Assembly: GCA_963708645.1 (NCBI GenBank)
Contig: CAVPTA010000013.1
Location: forward strand, 1-64,000
Source of the DNA: RYN-133 sp963708645
GTDB lineage: Bacteria > Actinomycetota > Actinomycetes > Mycobacteriales > Jatrophihabitantaceae
DNA: 64,000 nt
Direction of reading: 5' to 3'
Within the stretch, counting starts at the first letter, position 1, and each line of letters opens with the position of its first letter. The translations under genes and the position numbers were made by a program. Under the pieces are notes generated by a model. It ran no database searches, had not been told where the DNA came from, and worked only from the letters and a program-made list of their open reading frames with translations. Shown here piece by piece: positions 18,331 through 25,818 of this stretch.

Positions 18331-18350
18331 GCGCGGAGATAACTCTGCGC
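18331..18350 (+). promoter_or_regulatory. Hairpin after the leader peptide (possible attenuator)
   Basis: GCGCGGAG (18331-18338), loop ATAA, CTCTGCGC (18343-18350): an 8-bp stem with one G-U pair. It starts 8 bases after the leader stop codon and ends 41 bases before the sulfite reductase ATG. There is no U-run, so it would act by Rho, by translation coupling or as an anti-structure rather than as a simple intrinsic terminator. Confidence 0.55.
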
Positions 18351-18391
18351 CACGCCTGTCCGCAACCCGCCACGTCGAAGGGATACGCGCC

Positions 18392-20035
18392 ATGCCTGCG
18401 CGTAAAGGACAGGGCCAATGGGCCCTGGGTTACCGAGAGCCGCTCAATCAGAACGAGCGGGCCAAGCGCGACAGCGACGGACTCGATGTCCGCCAGCGCA
18501 TCATCGACATCTACCAGCACACCGGCTTCGCCGGCATCGATGCCGCAGATCTGCGCGGGCGATTTCGCTGGTACGGGCTCTACACCCAGCGCCGGCCCGG
18601 CATCCCCGGCGGAAAGACCGCCACCCTCGAACCCGAAGAGCTCGAGGACGAGCACTTCATGTTGCGCATCCGTGTTGACGGCGGCGCGCTGACCGCCGAG
18701 CAACTGCGCGTTGTCGCCGGCATCGCATCCGAATTCGGACGGGGCCTCGCGGATCTCACCGATCGGCAGAACGTGCAGCTGCACTGGGTGCGCATCGAGG
18801 ACGTCCCCGAGATCTGGGAACGCCTCGAGGCCGTCGGTCTGTCGACGACCGAGGCCTGTGGCGACACCCCACGCGTGATCCTCGGCTGCCCGCTCGAGGG
18901 CGTCGCCGCCGACTCGGTGCTCGACGCCGGACCGGCGCTGCGCGAGACCGTCGAGAAGTACCTCGGCGACCCGGAGTTCTCGAATCTGCCGCGCAAGTTC
19001 AAGACCTCGATCTCGGGCTGCGCGCAGCACTGCACCAACCACGAGATCAACGACGTCTCGTTCGTCGGTGTGATGGGCCCCGACGGCGAGCCGGGCTTCG
19101 ACCTGTGGGTCGGCGGCGGACTGTCGACCAACCCCCGCTTCGCCGAGCGGCTCGGCGTCTTCGTCCGTCCGGACGAGGTGAGCGAGGTGTGGGCCGGCGT
19201 CGTGTCGGTGTTCCGCGACTACGGCTACCGACGCAGCCGCACCCACTCGCGGCTGAAGTTCCTCATGGCCGACTGGGGTCCGGACAAGTTCCGCAAGGTG
19301 CTGCAGGACGAGTACCTGCACCGGCAACTGCCCGACGGCGATGCACCGCCCGATTCGCCCGCGCATCGCGACCACACCGGTGTGCGCACCCAGAGCAACG
19401 GCTTGCTGTCCGTCGGAGCGACCACGAAGTCAGGACGCACCTCGGGTGACGCGCTGCACCAGGTCGCCGCGCTCGCCGAGCGCTACGGCACCGGCCGGGT
19501 CGGACTCACCGCGCAACAGGGCCTCGTCGTGCTCGATGTCGATCCCGCGCGCGCCGACGACCTCGCGACCGAGCTCGACGCGCTCGGCCTCACGGTGCGT
19601 CCGTCGGCGTTCCGGCGCGGCACGATCGCGTGCACCGGCATCGAGTTCTGCAAGCTGGCGCTGGTCGAGACCAAGCAGCGCGCAGCGACGATCCAGGAGG
19701 AGCTCGAGAAGCGACTGCCCGACTTCGACACCCCGATCACGATCAATGTGAACGGTTGCCCGAACTCGTGCGCGCGCTTCCAGGTCGCCGACATCGGCTT
19801 CAAGGGCGTCGTCGCGAAGGGCGTCGACGGCGACGAGGACGCGTTCCAGGTGCACCTCGGCGGACTGATGGGCGAGAACGCCGAGTTCGGACGCAAGTTC
19901 CGTGGCCTGCGTGTGACGGCGGCCGAGGCCCCCGACTACGCCGAACGGGTGTTGCGCGGTTACCTCGAGCGTCGTACGGACGACGAATCCTTCGCGTCCT
20001 ACGTGGCGCGCGCTGACGAGACCTGGCTGCATTGA
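18392..20035 (+). CDS. sir: Ferredoxin-type sulfite reductase (siroheme/4Fe-4S)
   Basis: Six-electron reduction of sulfite to sulfide in assimilatory sulfur metabolism. 547 aa with the two repeated ferrite-reductase halves. Cluster/siroheme ligands are in TIACTGIEFCKLALVET and NVNGCPNSCARF. Near residues 61-64 (WYGLYTQR) and 156 (TTEACGDTPR) are a Tyr and a Cys that correspond to the Tyr-Cys cross-link seen in mycobacterial SirA/NirA. That favours sulfite over nitrite as substrate, though annotation as nitrite reductase is a common alternative. The ATG has GAAGGGA upstream. Its TGA overlaps the cysH TTG start, and a leader peptide and hairpin precede it. Confidence 0.93.
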   Translation: MPARKGQGQWALGYREPLNQNERAKRDSDGLDVRQRIIDIYQHTGFAGIDAADLRGRFRWYGLYTQRRPGIPGGKTATLEPEELEDEHFMLRIRVDGGALTAEQLRVVAGIASEFGRGLADLTDRQNVQLHWVRIEDVPEIWERLEAVGLSTTEACGDTPRVILGCPLEGVAADSVLDAGPALRETVEKYLGDPEFSNLPRKFKTSISGCAQHCTNHEINDVSFVGVMGPDGEPGFDLWVGGGLSTNPRFAERLGVFVRPDEVSEVWAGVVSVFRDYGYRRSRTHSRLKFLMADWGPDKFRKVLQDEYLHRQLPDGDAPPDSPAHRDHTGVRTQSNGLLSVGATTKSGRTSGDALHQVAALAERYGTGRVGLTAQQGLVVLDVDPARADDLATELDALGLTVRPSAFRRGTIACTGIEFCKLALVETKQRAATIQEELEKRLPDFDTPITINVNGCPNSCARFQVADIGFKGVVAKGVDGDEDAFQVHLGGLMGENAEFGRKFRGLRVTAAEAPDYAERVLRGYLERRTDDESFASYVARADETWLH

Positions 20036-20739
20036 CCGCGGTGCTCCCCGACCTCGACCAGCTGCGACGCGAGGCCGAGCGCGCGGGCAACGAACTCGAT
20101 GGCGCCACGCCTCTCGAGGTGCTGCAGTGGGCCCAGGACCATCTCGGCGACTCGTGGTGCGTGACGTCATCGATGGCTGATGCCGTCGTGCCTCATCTCG
20201 CGTCGCGCGTGCGGCCTGGTGTCGACGTGGTCTTTCTCGACACCGGCTACCACTTCGCCGAGACGATCGGCACCCGCGACGCAGTCGCCGCAACACTTCC
20301 GGTCACGGTGCGATCGATCCGTCCGCGCCAGAGCGTTGCCGAGCAGGACGCGAGTTTCGGGGTGCGCCTGTACGAACGCAATCCGGACCAATGCTGCGCG
20401 CTGCGCAAGGTGACCCCGCTTCGGCAGGCGCTGCGTGGCTATCAGGGCTGGGCGTCCGGGTTGCGGCGCGACGAGGCCGTATCGCGCGAAGACGTCAAGG
20501 TCGTCGAATGGGACGCACGCCGCTCGATGGTCAAGCTCAATCCCATTGCAGCCTGGACGCAACACGACGTGGACGCCTACATCGCCGAGCACGGTGTGAT
20601 CGTGAATCCGCTGCTCGACGACGGCTACGGCTCGATCGGCTGCGGCCCGTGCACGCGCCGGATCAAGCCGGGCGAGGACCTGCGCGCCGGACGCTGGGCC
20701 GGGCTGTCGAAGACGGAGTGCGGGATCCACGACGCCTGA
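20032..20739 (+). CDS. cysH: Adenylylsulfate (APS/PAPS) reductase CysH
   Basis: Reduces activated sulfate to sulfite, feeding the sulfite reductase encoded just upstream. 235 aa from TTG 20032, which overlaps the sir stop (TTGA). The 4Fe-4S-type Cys pairs are present in DQCCALRKVTPLR and GCGPCTRRIKPGED, and the catalytic ECGIH sits at the C-terminus (KTECGIHDA). The two extra Cys pairs indicate the APS-preferring, iron-sulfur form rather than the cluster-free PAPS enzyme. ATP-sulfurylase genes are not in the window. Confidence 0.94.
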   Translation: MTAVLPDLDQLRREAERAGNELDGATPLEVLQWAQDHLGDSWCVTSSMADAVVPHLASRVRPGVDVVFLDTGYHFAETIGTRDAVAATLPVTVRSIRPRQSVAEQDASFGVRLYERNPDQCCALRKVTPLRQALRGYQGWASGLRRDEAVSREDVKVVEWDARRSMVKLNPIAAWTQHDVDAYIAEHGVIVNPLLDDGYGSIGCGPCTRRIKPGEDLRAGRWAGLSKTECGIHDA

Positions 20740-20760
20740 CGGCGCCCCTAAGGTGAGCGC

Positions 20761-21228
20761 GTGCATCCGAACTGCGTTGCGGTCGACGGGATCCTCGAAG
20801 CCGGCGGCAGTCACGGTCGCGTTCGGCTGTTGCCCGACGCGGCTCCCACGGCGACGGCTGCGGCGGCGCAACTGGGTGTCGACGTCGGCGCGATCGCGAA
20901 CTCGCTGGTGTTCGCGACACCCGACGGCGTGCCCGTGCTGGTGATGACCAGCGGCGCGCACCGCGTCGACACGGGCAAGGTCGCGGCCCTACTCGGTGTC
21001 ACCGCGCTCGACCGCGCGTCGGCCGACCTCGTGTACTCCGCGACCGGCCAGCGCATCGGCGGCGTCGCGCCGATCGGGCATCCGTCCCCGCTGCAGACGG
21101 TTGTCGACGTGACCCTCGCCAACTACCCGGAGGTCTGGGCTGCCGGCGGCATCCCGCACGCCGTCTTCCCGACGACCTACGAGGAGTTGCTTCGGCTGAC
21201 GGCGGGGCGACCGGCCGAGGTGGCGTGA
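20761..21228 (+). CDS. YbaK/EbsC-family aminoacyl-tRNA deacylase
   Basis: 155 aa. It has the YbaK fold features: GSHGRVRLLPDAAPTATAAAAQL at the N-terminus, IANSLVFATPDGVPVLVMTSGAHRVDTGKVAALLG, and GQRIGGVAPIGHPSPLQTVVD, where the GGVxPxGH motif lines the active site. Such proteins hydrolyse mischarged tRNAs such as Cys-tRNA(Pro); placement directly after sulfite and APS reductase makes a link to Cys metabolism attractive but unproven. GTG start at 20761, 21 bp after cysH, so probably the third gene of the operon. It converges with DUF1810, 7 bp apart. Confidence 0.9.
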   Translation: MHPNCVAVDGILEAGGSHGRVRLLPDAAPTATAAAAQLGVDVGAIANSLVFATPDGVPVLVMTSGAHRVDTGKVAALLGVTALDRASADLVYSATGQRIGGVAPIGHPSPLQTVVDVTLANYPEVWAAGGIPHAVFPTTYEELLRLTAGRPAEVA

Positions 21229-21235
21229 ACCGCCG

Positions 21236-21643
21236 CTAGAGGCGCTCGTCGGTGGCCGCGTCAGGTGATGCATCGAAGTACTTGTCGAGCACACGTGCGA
21301 AGACGGACTCGTCGGGCGCCGCGCGGTGGAACAGCGTCATTGACGAGCGCAGCTTGACCGCGTCGATGCCGCCGAAGATCTGCTCCGCGCTCCGTCCCTC
21401 GATGTCGGCAACTGCCCCGGCGCATTCGCGAAGGCGCGGGCCGAGAATCGGGTGCGCCAGGTAGTCGCGTGCCTCGGCCAGCGAGTCGATCGCGTAACGC
21501 TGCGCCATCGCGCTCATGCCCAGACCTTTGATCTGCGGAAAGACGAACCACATCCAGTGCGAGGTCTTGCGGCCCGCGCGCAGCTCGGCGAGCGCACGGT
21601 CGTACACGCCGTCCTGCGCGTCGACGAACCGCTCGAGGCCCAT
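21236..21643 (-). CDS. DUF1810 family protein
   Basis: 135 aa. GLERFVDAQDGVYDRALAELRAGRKTSHWMWFVFPQIKGLG (in part) with the conserved HWMWFxFPQ motif and later YLAHPILGPRLREC and FGGIDAVKLRSSMTLF are the DUF1810 signature. Function unknown; the family is widespread, small and cytosolic. It lies 9 bp after a 69-aa unknown gene, so the two may be co-transcribed. Its stop faces YbaK with no room for a separate terminator. Confidence 0.92.
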   Translation of the reverse strand: MGLERFVDAQDGVYDRALAELRAGRKTSHWMWFVFPQIKGLGMSAMAQRYAIDSLAEARDYLAHPILGPRLRECAGAVADIEGRSAEQIFGGIDAVKLRSSMTLFHRAAPDESVFARVLDKYFDASPDAATDERL

Positions 21644-21652
21644 CTCGGCCGG

Positions 21653-21862
21653 TCAGCTCGCGAGCTGGTCGACCAGCGTCGTGATCAGTTCCGCGGCAGA
21701 GCGCCGGTCGAGGCGCGAGGTGGCGATGCACGCGCCGTCGCGCCAGATGCTCAGGACGAAGAATTCCTCGCTCGGATGCCAGGTGACCCGCAACGTCCGA
21801 CCGCCGTCGCGGACGTCCTCGAACGCGTCGCCGGCTGTCGGAAGGACGCTGACGTTGGCCAT
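21653..21862 (-). CDS. Small conserved-looking protein of unknown function
   Basis: 69 aa: MANVSVLPTAGDAFEDVRDG, RTLRVTWHPSEEFFVLSIWR, then DGACIATSRLDRRSAAELIT and a short helical C-terminus. The predicted pattern is beta strands followed by one helix, without Cys, membrane segment or signal peptide. I do not recognise a family. Codon use matches neighbours and it lies 9 bp ahead of DUF1810 on the same strand, which supports a real gene. A start 46 bp from the divergent GNAT gene suggests a shared promoter region. Confidence 0.65.
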   Translation of the reverse strand: MANVSVLPTAGDAFEDVRDGGRTLRVTWHPSEEFFVLSIWRDGACIATSRLDRRSAAELITTLVDQLAS

Positions 21863-21908
21863 GGCTCATCGTCGCTGTTCGTGGGCTTCTTCGCCAGTCC
21901 TGGCCCGC

Positions 21909-22502
21909 ATGCGGCACCATCAGTACGTGCAGTCGACCGAGCATGCCGCGACCGCGACGCCTCGCGTCGTCGCCTGGACGCCTGAGCAGTTCGCGCAGCG
22001 GGTCGACGATGCCATGAACATCTACGTCCGAGCCATGAACTACCCGCAGCATGCAGCGCTGCAGCGAGCCCTGACCGCGCGACGGCACGCTACGCATGCG
22101 GGGTTCGCCTGCTGGGCGGCCGTGCTCGACGACGACACGCTGGTCGGGTTCGGATACGGCTACACGACCCGGCCCGGCCAGTGGTGGCACGACCTCGTCC
22201 GCAAAGCCCTCGACGACGAGCAGGCCGAGATCTGGCTGGGCAACGCGTTCGAGCTGTCCGAGCTGCACGTGCTGCCCGACTTCCAGGGCGCCGGAACCGG
22301 GCGGGTGCTGCTGCGCGAGCTGGCCGACGCGCTGCCGCACGAGGCGATGTTGCTCTCGACGCCGGACATCGACACACGCGCGTTCCGCCTGTACCGCCAC
22401 CTGGGCTTCGTCGACCTCCGGCGTCACTACCTGTTCCCGGGCGACGTGCGGCCGTTCGCGGTGCTCGGCGCGCGCTTGCCGTTGCAGATCGATGGTGGTT
22501 GA
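21909..22502 (+). CDS. GNAT family N-acetyltransferase
   Basis: 197 aa from ATG 21909 (191 aa if GTG 21927 is used; neither has a good ribosome binding site). The acetyl-CoA binding loop is in ELSELHVLPDFQGAGTGRVLLRELAD (quoted in part: QGAGTG), with the late TRAFRLYRHLGFVDLRR segment (here DTRAFRLYRHLGF) typical of the fold. The substrate is unknown. Its TGA overlaps the start of the carotenoid gene by 11 bp, so the two are likely translated together. Confidence 0.88.
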   Translation: MRHHQYVQSTEHAATATPRVVAWTPEQFAQRVDDAMNIYVRAMNYPQHAALQRALTARRHATHAGFACWAAVLDDDTLVGFGYGYTTRPGQWWHDLVRKALDDEQAEIWLGNAFELSELHVLPDFQGAGTGRVLLRELADALPHEAMLLSTPDIDTRAFRLYRHLGFVDLRRHYLFPGDVRPFAVLGARLPLQIDGG

Positions 22503-23250
22503 GCTCGCGCGGCGCACGTCCGTATCGCTGGTCGCGTGCCTGTTCGGCGCGGGCGTCCTCGCGCAGGTCGCCTACCCGCTGACGGCCGGCGGCGCTCGTG
22601 ACGCGCTGACCGTCGCGACCGTGCTGCTCGTGGCCGCCGCCTCGCTCGTGCACGCATACCGTTCGTACGGCTCGCAGGCGCTCACCGTCCTCACGCTCGC
22701 CTGCGTCGTCGGCGGATTCGCCATCGAGGTGCTCGGCGTCCACACCGGCGTTCCGTTCGGCGACTACCGCTACACCGGCGAGCTCGGCGCGAGCCTGCTC
22801 GGCGTGCCTGTGGTGATCGCGTTCGCGTGGCCGATGCTCGCGTGGCCGGCGGCCCTCGCCGCACGTCGCTTGTGCCGTTCCTTCGCGGCGCGCGTCGCGG
22901 TCGGTGCATGGGCCCTCGCTGCATGGGATCTGTTCCTCGATCCGCAGATGGTGGCCGCCGGTCATTGGACGTGGGCCGATCCGAGCACGCATGTGCCCGG
23001 CGTCGCGACTGTGCCGCTGACCGACTACGCCGGCTGGCTGGCCGTCTCGGCGCTCATGTCGCTCGCGTTGCAGTCGGTGTTGCGGCGACGCGACGGTGAC
23101 GACTGGTGGCCGCTCGCGTTCTACGTCTGGACGTGGGCGTCGTCGACGCTCGCGCTGGTGGCGTTCTTGGGCCTGCCCGCCGCAGCGCTGTGGGGCGGTG
23201 TCGCCATGGGTGCCGTTGCCATGCCCCTCGCGCGGTCGCTGTGGCGTTGA
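22492..23250 (+). CDS. Carotenoid biosynthesis membrane protein (CruF-like, DUF422)
   Basis: 252 aa with about seven membrane helices. It contains FAIEVLGVHTGVPFGDYRYT, WDLFLDPQMVAAGHWTW and SLALQSVL, hallmarks of the DUF422 family, which includes CruF (carotenoid 1',2'-hydratase) and the bisanhydrobacterioruberin hydratase CruF of C50 carotenoids. The Glu, His and Asp residues in these segments are the conserved polar positions within the membrane. It is followed 19 bp later by a glycosyltransferase like CruG, the partner that glycosylates the hydroxylated carotenoid, so a pair modifying a carotenoid end group is likely. No phytoene synthase or desaturase is in the window. Confidence 0.85.
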   Translation: MVVELARRTSVSLVACLFGAGVLAQVAYPLTAGGARDALTVATVLLVAAASLVHAYRSYGSQALTVLTLACVVGGFAIEVLGVHTGVPFGDYRYTGELGASLLGVPVVIAFAWPMLAWPAALAARRLCRSFAARVAVGAWALAAWDLFLDPQMVAAGHWTWADPSTHVPGVATVPLTDYAGWLAVSALMSLALQSVLRRRDGDDWWPLAFYVWTWASSTLALVAFLGLPAAALWGGVAMGAVAMPLARSLWR

Positions 23251-23269
23251 AGCCGTGGCATTGAAACCC

Positions 23270-24340
23270 ATGGCGTCGAAACTGGTCACCGTCGGCACCG
23301 GTCTCGCGATCGCCGGCGCGGTGCACGCGGCGGTCAACGTTGCGCTCCTACGTCGTCCGGTGGCCGGACCGGTGCGCCTGCGGGTGTCGGTGCTCATCCC
23401 GGCGCGGGACGAGGCCGATCGCATCGGCGCATGCCTTGACTCGATCGACGGTGCTGACGAGGTACTTGTGCTCGACGACGGGTCGCGCGATGCGACGGCC
23501 GAGATCGCTCGGGCCCGTGGTGCGCGCCTGCTGCGCGGTACACCGCTGCCGCCGGGTTGGTTGGGCAAGCCATACGCATGCACGCAGCTCGCAGCGGCAG
23601 CGTCCGGTGACGTGTTGGTGTTCGTCGATGCCGATGTGCGGCTGCGCCCCGGCGCGATCCGGGCCGCCGTGCACTTTCTCGAGTCGAGCGGTTGGGATCT
23701 CGTCGCTCCGCATCCGCGCCAAGAGACCGGATCTGTCGCCGAGCGGCTCGTGCAGCCGTTGCTGCAGTGGTCGATCCTGACGACGCTGCCGCTGCGCCTG
23801 GCCGAGCGTTCGCCGCGACCGTCGTTGGCAGCAGCCAACGGACAGTTCATCGTCGTGCGACGCGATGCCTACGAGCGCGCCGGCGGGCATGTGCCCGACG
23901 CGGTGCTCGACGATCTCGCGCTCGTCCGCGCCATCAAACGCTGCGGCGGCTCGGGCGGTGTCGTCGACGGCACGTCGCTCGCGACCTGCCGGATGTACGA
24001 CGGCTGGGCCGAACTGCGCGACGGTTACAGCAAGTCGCTCTGGTCGTCATTCGGCGGTCCGGTCAACAGCGGGGGCGTGGTCGGTGCGCTGTCCCTGGCC
24101 TATGTCGTGCCTGCGGTGGCTGCGCTTCGCGGCTCGCGCGTCGGTCTGCTCGGCTACCTCGCCGGAGTAGCCGGCCGCGTGATTTCCGCGCGACGCACTG
24201 GTGGCCGCGTACTCGACTCGTTCGCTCATCCGGTGTCGATCGTGCTGTTCGGATATCTCACGTTGCGCTCGCACGTGCAGCGCACTCGTGGCCGCGTGAC
24301 GTGGAAGGGGCGCGCAGTGACCAGGGATCTCAGCCATTGA
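23270..24340 (+). CDS. Family 2 glycosyltransferase (CruG-like)
   Basis: 356 aa from ATG 23270 (GTG 23255 possible). An N-terminal hydrophobic segment is followed by the GT-A core: VSVLIPARDEADRIGACLDS, VLVLDDGSRDATAEIA, VLVFVDADVRLRPGA (DxD) and DAVLDDLALVRAIKR (ED-like catalytic region), then C-terminal membrane helices (LSLAYVVPAVAALRG, GYLAGVAGRV). Order and pairing with the DUF422 gene point to transfer of a sugar onto a carotenoid; general polyprenol or hydroxy-lipid transfer is an alternative. A hairpin right after the stop probably ends transcription. Confidence 0.85.
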   Translation: MASKLVTVGTGLAIAGAVHAAVNVALLRRPVAGPVRLRVSVLIPARDEADRIGACLDSIDGADEVLVLDDGSRDATAEIARARGARLLRGTPLPPGWLGKPYACTQLAAAASGDVLVFVDADVRLRPGAIRAAVHFLESSGWDLVAPHPRQETGSVAERLVQPLLQWSILTTLPLRLAERSPRPSLAAANGQFIVVRRDAYERAGGHVPDAVLDDLALVRAIKRCGGSGGVVDGTSLATCRMYDGWAELRDGYSKSLWSSFGGPVNSGGVVGALSLAYVVPAVAALRGSRVGLLGYLAGVAGRVISARRTGGRVLDSFAHPVSIVLFGYLTLRSHVQRTRGRVTWKGRAVTRDLSH

Positions 24341-24347
24341 GTTGCTT

Positions 24348-24364
24348 ACCCACGAAACGTGGGT
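24348..24364 (+). terminator. Short hairpin after the glycosyltransferase gene
   Basis: ACCCACG (24348-24354), loop AAA, CGTGGGT (24358-24364): perfect 7-bp stem 8 bases after the stop codon, without a T-run. The remaining sequence to the HNH gene end at 24494 shows no gene. Confidence 0.55.
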
Positions 24365-24493
24365 GGTGAAGAGCAAAGGGCGCAGCGGCGGGGGTATCGC
24401 GGGAGTTGAGTTCGCACTTCTCGGTCCGGTCCGAACGCAGTGAGAGACCGGGTAGTCCTCGCTGGAACCTGCAGTTGCGCTGGAAGGCATTCT

Positions 24494-25729
24494 TCAGCAC
24501 CGGGTCAGTTGTGGAGAGTCGTGCATCCGGTTGCGTCGTGGTCGCTGATCCGGGTCGACCCAGGCAGGTGGCACCCAGTGGGGGATTTCGTCGATCATGA
24601 TCGACTGCCAGCCCATCTGTTCGAACAGGGCGTGGTTGGCAGTGCAGACAAGAGTGCCGTCGTCAACGCACGTTCTTCGGGTGATCGCGTAGTCGGTGAC
24701 GTGGTGTGCCTGAGTCCATGACAAGGGCGCATCACAACCCGGATATGAGCAGCCTTCATCTCTCGCGAACATCGCTAGTCGTTGCTGTTCGGTGAACAAC
24801 CTTTGCTGATCGCTGTAAGCGAGGATGCTCTTGGTCTTGGACAGCAGCACCAGGATGGCTTTGGCTTTCGGGTCGAGCCACCGGTCGGCGATTGCGGTGG
24901 GGATCGCGTGGCCGTGGCTGGTTTGCACGATGCCGGTGCCGGACGCGAAGTCGTCGACGGTCGCGGTCAGCACCAGGGTGGTGGCGCAGCCGTTGGCGGT
25001 GGGCAGCGTGCCGGAGGCATAGAGCAGTTTCAGTGCCTCGAGCAGCGCGTCGTGGTGGCGCTGGCCGGGGGTGCGCGGATCGCGTTCGCCGTCCGGGCCG
25101 GTGTGGGGTTTGCCGAGGGTGTCAACGAGGGTCTCGAGGTATTCGGCGGCCTCGCAGGTCAGCTCGCCGGCGATGGTCGCGCTGCCGTCCGCACGCCGGT
25201 GCAGCGTGAGCGTGCGGCGCCGGTGGGCGGCTTCGATGTCGCGGAACGCCCCGTCCTGGTCAACGCGGGCGTAGAGGCCGTTGGCGAAGCGGGCCAGCAG
25301 GTCTGGGTCGTGCTCGGCCGCGAACTGCAGCAGCGCGGTCTCATACAGCGGTGCCGACTCGTCAGCGAGCAGGTCGTCGATCCGATCGGTCATCCGCACG
25401 ACCGTCGCGGCGGCCCGGGTCGAGATCGATCCGTCGGCCAAGGCCTGCGTGGTCTGCGGGTGGGCCGGCTCGACCGGTTCGCCGGTCAGCGTGCGCCGCG
25501 GCATGACCGCCAGCGCCAGCTTCACCCGCCCAGCCGCATCGTTCGCGCCGATCCTGAGCGCGTCCCGCAACAACACCGTGGTGTTCTTCGCACCCAGGTC
25601 GTAGGCGAGCCGTTCGGTCTCGATCTGCGCGATCAGGCTCAGTTGCTTGACCTCGATCGCCTGCTTCTGAACCTCCAGCTCGCGCAGCCGCTCCAGCAGC
25701 GCGGTGCCGGCTATCTGCGAACTGCTCAC
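24494..25729 (-). CDS. DUF222 / HNH endonuclease domain protein
   Basis: 411 aa. The N-terminal two thirds is the helical DUF222 (13E12-repeat) domain, from LLERLRELEVQKQAIEVKQ to about residue 300. The C-terminus is an HNH nuclease with CSYPGCDAPLSWTQAHHVTDY and TLVCTANHALFE (Cys pair plus HH and N..H). Such genes occur in many copies in actinobacterial genomes and are suspected mobile or selfish elements; no transposase or repeat is seen beside this one. GTG start at 25729, with a GGAAGGAG ribosome binding site that lies inside a perfect palindrome (25742-25761). Confidence 0.9.
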   Translation of the reverse strand: MSSSQIAGTALLERLRELEVQKQAIEVKQLSLIAQIETERLAYDLGAKNTTVLLRDALRIGANDAAGRVKLALAVMPRRTLTGEPVEPAHPQTTQALADGSISTRAAATVVRMTDRIDDLLADESAPLYETALLQFAAEHDPDLLARFANGLYARVDQDGAFRDIEAAHRRRTLTLHRRADGSATIAGELTCEAAEYLETLVDTLGKPHTGPDGERDPRTPGQRHHDALLEALKLLYASGTLPTANGCATTLVLTATVDDFASGTGIVQTSHGHAIPTAIADRWLDPKAKAILVLLSKTKSILAYSDQQRLFTEQQRLAMFARDEGCSYPGCDAPLSWTQAHHVTDYAITRRTCVDDGTLVCTANHALFEQMGWQSIMIDEIPHWVPPAWVDPDQRPRRNRMHDSPQLTRC

Positions 25730-25741
25730 GTGTTCGATAAT

Positions 25742-25761
25742 ACTCCTTCCGGGGAAGGAGT
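25742..25761 (-). promoter_or_regulatory. 20-bp palindrome overlapping the HNH gene ribosome binding site
   Basis: ACTCCTTCC-GG-GGAAGGAGT is a perfect 9-bp inverted repeat with 2-base centre, 13-32 bp upstream of the GTG. One arm is the GGAAGGAG Shine-Dalgarno sequence on the coding strand, so it could act as operator or hide the binding site in mRNA. Confidence 0.6.
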
Positions 25762-25818
25762 GGTAGACCTGTGCACAGAGAATCTGCGAAAATATATAGG
25801 GATCGCTGGCAGCGAGGG

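Noticed and set aside
24341..25770. DUF222/HNH gene as a complete insertion sequence
   Set aside because: No transposase, terminal inverted repeats or target duplication found; the palindrome at 25742 is on one side only.
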